From positions 1 through 5,152 of the forward strand of contig CAZVZK010000301.1 of NCBI GenBank assembly GCA_964630925.1: a stretch of DNA of 5,152 nt. The letters run 5' to 3'. Source of the stretch: RGDT01 sp964630925. Lineage in GTDB: Bacteria; Planctomycetota; Planctomycetia; Gemmatales; Gemmataceae. Made by a program: the position numbers and the translations under genes. The notes below the pieces were generated by a model. It made no database searches, had not been told where the DNA came from, and saw only the letters and a program-made list of their open reading frames with translations. Of the stretch, positions 1 to 4,888 are shown piece after piece; positions within the stretch are counted from its first letter, which is position 1, and each line of letters opens with the position of its first letter.

Positions 1-28
1 GCTTGGCCAAGGCGTCGCGCCGGCACAT
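1..28 (-). CDS. Start of a divergent gene, possible twin-arginine signal peptide (partial, runs off the window)
   Basis: On the minus strand an ATG at 28-26 opens a frame reading M-C-R-R-D-A-L-A-K before the window edge. A strong Shine-Dalgarno (GGAGGGG, complement of 34-40) lies upstream, with seven bases between its GGAGG core and the ATG. The nine visible residues resemble the n-region of a twin-arginine signal peptide (R-R-D-x-L-x-K), the kind found at the start of many exported oxidoreductases and other Tat substrates. The hydrophobic core and cleavage site that would prove this lie outside the window. The position fits the context, since it is divergent from a Tat translocase gene across a shared intergenic region. 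The start is well supported by the ribosome binding site, but nine codons are too few to establish coding or identify the product. Chance occurrence remains possible. Confidence 0.42.
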
Positions 29-33
29 CGACG

Positions 34-40
34 CCCCTCC
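34..40 (-). promoter_or_regulatory. Shine-Dalgarno of the divergent gene
   Basis: The minus strand reads GGAGGGG here. Seven bases separate the GGAGG core from the ATG at 28-26, which is ideal spacing. It is the strongest ribosome binding site in the window and the main reason for calling a gene start at the left edge. By contrast, tatC on the other side of the same intergenic region has no recognisable Shine-Dalgarno. Confidence 0.5.
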
Positions 41-77
41 GGCCCGACTCCGCAGGGCTGCCCGCCCAAGGCCCCGC

Positions 78-106
78 TTGTGCCGCCCCCCGCGACCTGA
101 TACCAT
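78..106 (+). promoter_or_regulatory. Candidate sigma-70-type promoter for tatC
   Basis: TTGTGC (78-83, a partial -35 match) is followed after 17 bases by TACCAT (101-106, four of six matches to TATAAT). A TG one base upstream of the hexamer (98-99) makes it an extended -10. Transcription would start near 113, giving a leader of about 170 bases before the tatC ATG. The individual hexamers are weak, so the call rests on their spacing, the TG extension and the position in a divergent intergenic region. This organism's sigma factor preferences are not known from the window. Confidence 0.3.
97..105 (-). promoter_or_regulatory. Candidate extended -10 for the divergent gene, overlapping the tatC -10
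   Basis: Read on the minus strand, the same bases give TG-G-TATCAG, an extended -10 with four of six matches in the hexamer. It closely resembles the TG-G-TATCGT element placed just ahead of zwf (complement of 4880-4888). No convincing -35 lies 17 bases upstream. A start near 90 would give a leader of about 60 bases to the ATG at 28. Because the element is nearly symmetrical it may serve both directions, or only one of the two readings may be used. Confidence 0.3.
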
Positions 107-226
107 CCCCCTAGGCGCATCGAGCGCCAGGGCCGCCGTGAGACACACCACTCGCACCCCGGCCCCGCATGTTCCGGGCGTGCCGACGCCCCGGCGAGGA
201 CACTCCACCTCACCCCAACGTCGGCC

Positions 227-245
227 CCGCCGTCACGCACGGCGG
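227..245 (+). other. Stem-loop in the tatC leader
   Basis: CCGCCGT (227-233) and ACGGCGG (239-245) are perfect reverse complements separated by a five-base loop, giving a seven-pair, almost entirely G:C hairpin. It lies 38 bases before the tatC start codon, inside the predicted leader. No T-run follows, so it does not look like an intrinsic terminator. It might affect translation initiation or mRNA stability at a start that lacks a Shine-Dalgarno. In a region this GC-rich, stems of this size also occur by chance. Confidence 0.3.
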
Positions 246-283
246 ACCCCGGCCCACCGCGACGCATCTCCACACACCCCACC

Positions 284-1519
284 ATGAGCAACGGCCAAGC
301 CGACACCCTCCCCCCCGATCCCGATGACTTCTTCAAGGACACCCGGATGTCCTTCGTCGATCACATCGAGGAGCTGCGCAACCACCTGTGGCGTGCCGTC
401 TACGGCTTCCTGCTGGCGCTGGTCGTCAGCCTCTTCCTCGGCAAGTACGTCCTCGACGTCATCACCGCCCCCATCTCGAGCCAGCTCGACGCCTACTACA
501 CCCGCCTGATGTACCGCGTCCTGAAGGAGCAGGGCGGCACCTCGCTCAACCAGGCCGGCGAATTCCGCCTCCAGGGCTTCTACCGCCCCCAGCTCACTGC
601 CCTCCTCGCCGGCAAGGCGATCCCCACCGACAGGCCCATCATCGTGCCTGATGCCGAGGCCGAACGGATCGCCAAGGAGAAGGAGGCCGGGCCTCAGCCG
701 GCCGGGGGCCTGCTCGATTGGCTGTGGTCCGCCTGGAACTGGGTGGGCGGCTCGTCCGCGGGCGAAAAGGGGATCACCAAGAGCGACTGGAAGGGCAAGG
801 AGACACCGATCCCCCAGGCGGACGCGGACAAGGAGATCATCTACCTCTGGGTCCGCGCCGAGAACCCCCTCTTCGAGGCCGCCGAGCAGGCCAAGCTGAC
901 CCGCGAGCTGCTCAAGATCGACTCGCCCACCACGCTCCGCGCCGAGGAGGCGTTCTTCGTCTGGTTCAAGGTGTGCGTCGTCACCGGCCTCGTTATCGGC
1001 AGCCCGTGGATCTTCTACCAGATCTGGGCCTTCGTCGCCGCCGGCCTCTACCCCCACGAGAAACGCCTCGTCCACGTCTACCTGCCCGTCAGCCTCGGGC
1101 TGTTCCTCTTCGGCGTCGTCATCTGCGAGGTCGCCGTCATCCCCAGGGCGCTCGGCGCGCTGCTGTGGTTCAACGAGTGGCTCGGCTTCAAGCCCGACAT
1201 CCGCCTCAACGACTGGCTCGGCTTCGCCATCTTCATGCCCCTCGTGTTCGGCCTGTCGTTCCAGACGCCGCTCGTGATGCTCTTCCTCAACCGCCTCGGC
1301 ATCATGAGCGCCGAGACCTTCGCCGGCTCGCGGCGGACGGCGTGGTTCGTGATGGCCATCTTCGCCGCGGTCATCACCCCCTCGACGGACGCCTTCAGCA
1401 TGCTCTTCCTGTGGGTGCCCATGAGCCTGCTGTTCGAGCTGGGGATCATCCTCATCTGGATGTCGCCTGCCCCGCAGGAAGAGGAGGCCAGCGACACCGG
1501 CGAGCTGGTCGAGATATGA
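284..1519 (+). CDS. tatC: Sec-independent (twin-arginine) protein translocase subunit TatC with an enlarged first periplasmic loop
   Basis: Inner-membrane receptor of the Tat pathway; with TatB it binds twin-arginine signal peptides and recruits TatA to export folded proteins. The 411 residues show the family pattern: the cytoplasmic HIEELRNHL motif (27-35), TM1 (about 37-57), TM2-TM3 around YQIWAFVAAGLYPHEKR (245-261), TM4 (about 311-336), and TM5-TM6 with ITPSTDAFS (364-372) and FELG (384-387). By alignment from memory, F250, E259 and D369 match E. coli F94, E103 and D211; Q327 sits where E. coli has E170. E. coli TatC is about 258 residues. The excess is mainly a loop of about 160 residues between TM1 and TM2, including a Trp-rich stretch (146-153). 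The ATG at 284 has no Shine-Dalgarno. ATG 347 (Met22) has AAGGA upstream, but the DDFFKDTRMSF lead-in seems typical of planctomycete TatC, favouring 284. No tatA or tatB is in the window. The stop overlaps the next gene's start (ATGA). Confidence 0.96.
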   Translation: MSNGQADTLPPDPDDFFKDTRMSFVDHIEELRNHLWRAVYGFLLALVVSLFLGKYVLDVITAPISSQLDAYYTRLMYRVLKEQGGTSLNQAGEFRLQGFYRPQLTALLAGKAIPTDRPIIVPDAEAERIAKEKEAGPQPAGGLLDWLWSAWNWVGGSSAGEKGITKSDWKGKETPIPQADADKEIIYLWVRAENPLFEAAEQAKLTRELLKIDSPTTLRAEEAFFVWFKVCVVTGLVIGSPWIFYQIWAFVAAGLYPHEKRLVHVYLPVSLGLFLFGVVICEVAVIPRALGALLWFNEWLGFKPDIRLNDWLGFAIFMPLVFGLSFQTPLVMLFLNRLGIMSAETFAGSRRTAWFVMAIFAAVITPSTDAFSMLFLWVPMSLLFELGIILIWMSPAPQEEEASDTGELVEI

Positions 1520-3006
1520 TGTACCCCGTGGCACTCGTCGGCGCGGGGCCGGGCCACCCCGGCCTGCTCACGCTCCGCGCCGCCGAGCTGCTCCGCCGGG
1601 CCGGCCTCGTCGTCTACGACCGCCTCGTCAACCCCGCCCTGCTCGCCCACGCCCCGGCCGCCCGCCATGTCTGCGTCGATGAGCTGCCCGGCGAACACCC
1701 GCGACGCTGGCCGCACATCCACCAGACGCTCATCGAGGGCGCCCGGCAGGGGCTGCGCGTCGTCCGCCTCAAGGGCGGCGACCCGATGGTCTTCGGACGA
1801 GGGGCCGAGGAGGCCGCCGCCCTGCGCGAGGCCGGCATCCCTTACGAGATCGTCCCCGGCGTCACGGCGGCGCTGGGGGCGGCGGCCTTCGCCGGCATCC
1901 CCCTGACTCACCGGGAACACGCCTCCGCCGTCGCCCTCGTCACCGGCCACGAGTGCCCCGGCAAGGCCGGCTCGGCGCTCGACTGGGCCGCCCTCGCCCG
2001 CTTCCCCGGCACGCTGGTCTTCTACATGGGCGTCGCCCGCCTCGCGTCGGCCGTCGATACGCTCCTCGCCAACGGGATGGACGCGTCGACGCCCGCCGCC
2101 GTCATCCAGCAGGGGACGACACCCCGCCAGCGCACCGTGACCGCCCCGCTGCGCGACCTCGCGTCGGCGGCCGCGGGGCTGACCGCGCCGGCGCTCGTCG
2201 TGATCGGGGCCACCACGTCGCTGCGCGACTCCCTCGCATGGTTCGAGTCGCTGCCGCTGTTCGGCAAGCGTGTGCTGATCACCCGCCCGCCGCATCAGGC
2301 CGCCGAGATGGCGTCCCTCGTCGTCGAGCAGGGCGGCGAGCCGGTGCTGATGCCGGTTGTGGACATCGCGCCCCCGGAGGACTGGTCCGCCGTCGATGCG
2401 GCCATCGCCCGCCTGCCCGAGACGCACTGGCTGGCGTTCACCAGCGCCAACGGCGTCGCGGCCTTCCTGGGCCGCCTGCGGGCGACGGGCCGCGACCTGC
2501 GGGCGCTCGGCGGCGTGAGGCTGGCCGTCATCGGCCCGGCGACGGCGGACGCGCTGCGTGCGTATCACCTGGAGCCGGACGTGGTCCCGCCGGTGTACAG
2601 CTCCGAGGCGCTCGTCGAGGCCCTGCGCGAGAGGGTGCGCGGGCAGCGCGTCCTCCTCGCCCGCGCCGACCGAGGCCTGGATCTGCTGCGCGACGAGCTG
2701 GGCGCCGTCGCCGAGGTGGAGCAGGTCGCCGTCTACCGCCAGGTCGATCTGGTGGCGGGCGATCCGGAGCTGGAGCGTGGCGAGATCGACTTCGTGGCGC
2801 TGACGAGCAGTAACATCGCCCTGGGATTCGCGCGTTCTCTCGGCGCCGAGGGGCGACGGCACGTCCTGGAGGGTCGGACGCGGCTGGTCGCGATCAGCCC
2901 GCGCACAGCCGCGGCGGCGCGGGAGGCCGGGCTGCCGGCCGCCGGCGTCGCGGAGGTGTACACCGGTGCGGGGGTCATCGAGGCGATGGGCCGGCTCGTC
3001 AGGTGA
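1516..3006 (+). CDS. cobA-hemD: Fused uroporphyrinogen-III C-methyltransferase / uroporphyrinogen-III synthase
   Basis: A 496-residue two-domain cytoplasmic enzyme. The C-terminal HemD half cyclises hydroxymethylbilane to uroporphyrinogen III. The N-terminal SUMT/CobA half methylates it twice with S-adenosylmethionine to precorrin-2, precursor of sirohaem and cobalamin. SUMT domain, about 3-240: VGAGPGHPGLLT (8-19), VYDRLV (33-38), RLKGGDPMVFGRG (84-96), VPGVTAA (113-119), PLTHR (129-133) and FYMGVARL (169-176). The linker is near 243-250 (FESLPLFG). HemD domain, about 251-496: RVLITRP (252-258), FTSANGVAAF (308-317), VYRQV (406-410), LTSSN (429-433) and SPRTAAAA (461-468). Two SUMT sites differ from the common form: His14 replaces the usual Asp, and D-E-L-P-G (55-59) replaces the GKRAG-type stretch. 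Both seem clade-typical for planctomycetes, from memory. The first ATG (1516) overlaps the tatC stop, with a second ATG directly after it at 1519, which implies translational coupling; no strong Shine-Dalgarno is visible. The 3' end overlaps the convergent small gene by 8 bases. No precorrin-2 dehydrogenase domain is present. Confidence 0.95.
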   Translation: MMYPVALVGAGPGHPGLLTLRAAELLRRAGLVVYDRLVNPALLAHAPAARHVCVDELPGEHPRRWPHIHQTLIEGARQGLRVVRLKGGDPMVFGRGAEEAAALREAGIPYEIVPGVTAALGAAAFAGIPLTHREHASAVALVTGHECPGKAGSALDWAALARFPGTLVFYMGVARLASAVDTLLANGMDASTPAAVIQQGTTPRQRTVTAPLRDLASAAAGLTAPALVVIGATTSLRDSLAWFESLPLFGKRVLITRPPHQAAEMASLVVEQGGEPVLMPVVDIAPPEDWSAVDAAIARLPETHWLAFTSANGVAAFLGRLRATGRDLRALGGVRLAVIGPATADALRAYHLEPDVVPPVYSSEALVEALRERVRGQRVLLARADRGLDLLRDELGAVAEVEQVAVYRQVDLVAGDPELERGEIDFVALTSSNIALGFARSLGAEGRRHVLEGRTRLVAISPRTAAAAREAGLPAAGVAEVYTGAGVIEAMGRLVR

Positions 3007-3178
3007 CGTCCTTGTTGGCGTCATAGGCCAGGAAGAGGACGAGGCCGGAGGCGATGAGGCCGAAGATATCGACCATGATGGACTGCCCGAACGGCCCGAA
3101 GCCGACGATGTCGAGGAGGAAGAGGAGCGCGAGGAGGCCGGCCACCCCCATGGAGCCCAGGCACATCCACTTTTCCAT
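2999..3178 (-). CDS. Small two-helix membrane protein of unknown function
   Basis: A 59-residue protein with two hydrophobic segments, about residues 6-25 (CLGSMGVAGLLALLFLLDIV) and 33-51 (SIMVDIFGLIASGLVLFLA). A short Gly/Pro/Phe turn (FGFGPFGQ, 25-32 region) joins them, and the tail is polar (YDANKDVT). This is a helical hairpin in the inner membrane, probably with both ends on the same side. The ATG at 3178-3176 is chosen because GAGG lies six bases upstream (complement of 3185-3188). The frame stays open to an ATG at 3277-3275, but that start would lie at or before the predicted -10 and would add an Arg-rich segment unlike a membrane protein's start. An intermediate ATG at 3202-3200 has no ribosome binding site. 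The MEKWMCLGS opening resembles short uncharacterised planctomycete proteins as I remember them, but I do not know a function. It is codirectional with zwf, 222 bases downstream, and convergent with cobA-hemD. Confidence 0.72.
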   Translation of the reverse strand: MEKWMCLGSMGVAGLLALLFLLDIVGFGPFGQSIMVDIFGLIASGLVLFLAYDANKDVT

Positions 3179-3184
3179 GAAGAG

Positions 3185-3188
3185 CCTC
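3185..3188 (-). promoter_or_regulatory. Shine-Dalgarno deciding the start of the small membrane protein
   Basis: The minus strand reads GAGG with a six-base spacer (CTCTTC) to the ATG at 3178-3176. Neither upstream in-frame ATG (3202 or 3277) has a comparable site, so this fixes the short 59-residue form as the likely product. Confidence 0.5.
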
Positions 3189-3267
3189 GTCAGCGCGAGC
3201 ATGGGTCTGACCTGTCGAGACCGCCGAAGAAATGGCGCACGCCCGATGGGTGCCGCTCGATTGCACC

Positions 3268-3276
3268 ATTCTAACA
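3268..3276 (-). promoter_or_regulatory. Candidate extended -10 promoter of the small membrane protein gene
   Basis: On the minus strand the sequence is TG-T-TAGAAT: a hexamer matching TATAAT at five of six positions plus the TG extension. It is the best -10 in the window and stands out against the GC-rich background. No good -35 lies 17 bases upstream, as is common for extended -10 promoters. Transcription would begin near 3261, leaving a leader of about 80 bases before the ATG at 3178. The small gene would then have its own promoter rather than depending on read-through from zwf. Confidence 0.42.
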
Positions 3277-3315
3277 AAGTCCCCGCAAGGCGGCACTCCC
3301 ACGAACCGGCGAAAA

Positions 3316-3349
3316 TTAGGGGGTCGGGGGGCAGGGGTTAGGGGTTAGG
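3316..3349 (+). repeat. G-tract cluster with telomere-like TTAGGGG units, capable of forming a G-quadruplex
   Basis: Four G-runs lie within 26 bases: five G (3319-3323), six (3326-3331), four (3334-3337) and four (3341-3344), separated by loops of only two, two and three bases. A further TTAGG follows (3345-3349). The right half is a short tandem of a seven-base unit, TTAGGGG. This satisfies the standard definition of an intramolecular quadruplex with very short loops. It lies between zwf and the small membrane protein gene, and the G-rich strand is the template for transcription leaving zwf, so the RNA would be C-rich. Its role is unknown. Confidence 0.6.
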
Positions 3350-3363
3350 TGAGAAACGGGTAG

Positions 3364-3388
3364 CCGCGACGCGCGGCGGAGCGCTCCG
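3364..3388 (-). terminator. Weak terminator candidate: GC-rich palindromes just after the zwf stop
   Basis: Two inverted repeats sit side by side within 40 bases downstream of the zwf stop. CGGAGCGCTCCG (3377-3388) is a perfect 12-base palindrome, and CCGCG-ACG-CGCGG (3364-3376) has a five-pair stem and a three-base loop. In the zwf transcript they would form short, very stable stems. No T-run follows on the minus strand, only a mixed pyrimidine stretch, so a classical intrinsic terminator is not shown. They could be 3'-end stabilisers, or could simply reflect high GC content. Confidence 0.25.
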
Positions 3389-3400
3389 GCCTGCGCCCGC

Positions 3401-4852
3401 TCAGACGTGGCACAGCGACAGCCACGTCCGCCCTGACTCCCCCAGGAGCTTGTCCGCCCCTGCCGGGCCGGACGACCCCACGGCATACGCCTCCGGCTCG
3501 CGGCTCTCGCTCTCGCGCACGAACGGGTCGAGGACCTCCCACGCGCGCTCGATCTCGTCGCTCCGCATGAACAGCGACGCGTCGCCGGCGAGCGCGTCCT
3601 GCAACAGCCGCTCGTAGGCCTCCGGGATCGGCGCGTCGGGGTACGACTCCTTGTAGTGGAACTCCAGATCGGTCGGCCGAAGCTCGAACCGCTCCCCGTC
3701 AGGCACCTTGCTCTGGAAGTTGACGTGGATGCCCTCGTCCGGCTGGAGGCAGAGCGACAGCCGGTTGCACTGCAACACCGTCCCCGCCGGCAGCGGGAAC
3801 ATCAGGTGCGGCGGGCAGCGGAACTGGATCACCACCTCGCTGAACCGCTTGCGCAGCCCCTTGCCGGACCGCAGGAAGAACGGCACCCCGTTCCACCGCC
3901 GGTTCTCGATCCGCAGCTCCATCGCCGCGAACGTCGGCGTCCGCGAATCGGCCCTCACGCCCTTCTCCGAGCGGTAGCCCTCATACTGCCCCGTCTTCAG
4001 CCGGGCGCGGGCCTCGTCCGCCGTCGGCACGGTGACGGCCTCCAGCAGCTTCATCTTCTCGTTGCGGAGTGGGGTGGCGGCGAACTTCGCCGGCCCCTCC
4101 ATCGCCACGAACGCCATCACCTGCAACAGGTGGTTCTGGAACATGTCGCGCAAGACGCCGCTGCCGTCGTAGTAGTCGCCGCGCGTCCCCACCTTCACCT
4201 GCTCCGCCGCCGTGATCTGGACGTGGTCGATGTAGGTGTTGCACCACAGCGGCTCGAAGAGGGTGTTGGCGAAGCGGAACGCCAGCGTGTTCTGCACCGT
4301 CTCCTTGCCCAGGTAGTGGTCGATGCGGAACACCTGATCCTCGCGGAAGTGCTTCAGCACCACGGCGTTCAGCGCCCGCGCCGAGGCCGCGTCCTTGCCG
4401 AACGGCTTCTCGATGATGACCCGCCGCCACGCCTCACCCTGTTCGTCCGCCTCGTGGGCCTCGCCCAGCCGCGTCAGGATCGGCGCGTACAGGTCCGGGG
4501 CAACGGACAGGTAGAACAGCCGGGCCGCGGCGCCGCCCTCGATCTCCGCCAGGGCCGCCGCCACCTTCTCGACCCCGCCGGGGGCGGCGGCGTCGGCGGG
4601 GATGTAATGCAGGCGTCTGGCGAACCGCGCCCAGGTGTCGTCGGACCATTCGCCCTTGACGAACTCCTTGGCCGCCGGTGCGAGGCGTTCGCGGAAGTCG
4701 TCGTCGGACAGGGCGGACCGCGCGACGCCGACGATGCGCACCTCCGGCGCGAGACGTTTCTTGCGACACAGGTTGTACAGCGACGGGATCAGTTTACGGG
4801 CCGTCAGGTCGCCCGTGGCGCCGACGATGACGAGTGAGATGGGGGTAGCCAT
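3401..4852 (-). CDS. zwf: Glucose-6-phosphate 1-dehydrogenase
   Basis: A cytoplasmic enzyme oxidising glucose-6-phosphate to 6-phosphogluconolactone while reducing NADP+: the entry step of the oxidative pentose phosphate and Entner-Doudoroff routes. The 483 residues are a normal full length. The Rossmann domain begins VIVGATGDLTARKL (8-21). Arg45 in GVARSAL (42-48) is placed to bind the NADP 2'-phosphate. EKPFGKD (148-154) is followed by the substrate signature RIDHYLGKE (176-184), with Asp178, His179 and Lys183. His241 in MFQNHLLQ (237-244) matches the catalytic base His240 of the Leuconostoc enzyme. RSGKGLRKR (328-336) is the substrate-binding C-terminal-domain motif. The end (GPAGADKLL...GRTW, 462-477) is the usual family ending. 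The ATG at 4852-4850 has GAGG seven bases upstream and matches the family start. The frame stays open to 5014, but the added residues are unlike G6PD and a -10 element lies inside that stretch. No pgl or gnd is visible beside it. Confidence 0.97.
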   Translation of the reverse strand: MATPISLVIVGATGDLTARKLIPSLYNLCRKKRLAPEVRIVGVARSALSDDDFRERLAPAAKEFVKGEWSDDTWARFARRLHYIPADAAAPGGVEKVAAALAEIEGGAAARLFYLSVAPDLYAPILTRLGEAHEADEQGEAWRRVIIEKPFGKDAASARALNAVVLKHFREDQVFRIDHYLGKETVQNTLAFRFANTLFEPLWCNTYIDHVQITAAEQVKVGTRGDYYDGSGVLRDMFQNHLLQVMAFVAMEGPAKFAATPLRNEKMKLLEAVTVPTADEARARLKTGQYEGYRSEKGVRADSRTPTFAAMELRIENRRWNGVPFFLRSGKGLRKRFSEVVIQFRCPPHLMFPLPAGTVLQCNRLSLCLQPDEGIHVNFQSKVPDGERFELRPTDLEFHYKESYPDAPIPEAYERLLQDALAGDASLFMRSDEIERAWEVLDPFVRESESREPEAYAVGSSGPAGADKLLGESGRTWLSLCHV

Positions 4853-4859
4853 GTGTCGG

Positions 4860-4863
4860 CCTC
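4860..4863 (-). promoter_or_regulatory. Shine-Dalgarno of zwf
   Basis: The minus strand reads GAGG with a seven-base spacer before the ATG at 4852-4850. The in-frame ATG seven codons upstream (4873-4871) has no such site and would fall right at the predicted transcription start, so the downstream ATG is preferred. Confidence 0.55.
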
Positions 4864-4879
4864 GCTGTTCCATCGCGAT

Positions 4880-4888
4880 ACGATACCA
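4880..4888 (-). promoter_or_regulatory. Candidate extended -10 promoter of zwf
   Basis: On the minus strand the sequence is TG-G-TATCGT, an extended -10 with four of six hexamer matches. Initiation about seven bases downstream, near 4873, would give a leader of about 20 bases containing the GAGG ribosome binding site, a compact and plausible arrangement. No convincing -35 is visible 17 bases upstream. The element shares TGGTATC with the divergent element at 97-105. Confidence 0.38.

Noticed and set aside
167..283. A small leader reading frame starting at the ATG near 169 ahead of tatC
   Set aside because: No ribosome binding site, Pro/His/Arg-rich out-of-frame composition, and it runs into tatC in another frame without a sensible end.
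3..287. A plus-strand frame with a TTG start upstream of tatC
   Set aside because: Its translation is Arg/Pro/His-rich with no domain, it has no ribosome binding site, and it covers the putative divergent start and promoter region.
718..1515. An upstream extension of the cobA-hemD frame reaching back into tatC
   Set aside because: The extra residues are an Arg/Pro-rich out-of-frame reading of tatC. The SUMT domain starts at once after the ATG at 1516, which is the natural start.
233..1534. A 433-codon open frame on the minus strand opposite tatC
   Set aside because: It is antisense to an unmistakable tatC, its composition is low-complexity Glu/Asp/Gly/Arg/Leu as expected from the complement of GC-rich coding sequence, and it has no recognisable domain.
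1078..3024. A 648-codon open frame on the minus strand opposite tatC and cobA-hemD
   Set aside because: Arg/Gly/Asp/Ala-rich shadow of two well-identified genes. Long antisense frames are expected at this GC content because stop codons are rare.
3656..4837. A 393-codon plus-strand frame opposite zwf
   Set aside because: Antisense shadow: repetitive Leu/Arg/His/Val composition and complete overlap with a clear glucose-6-phosphate dehydrogenase.
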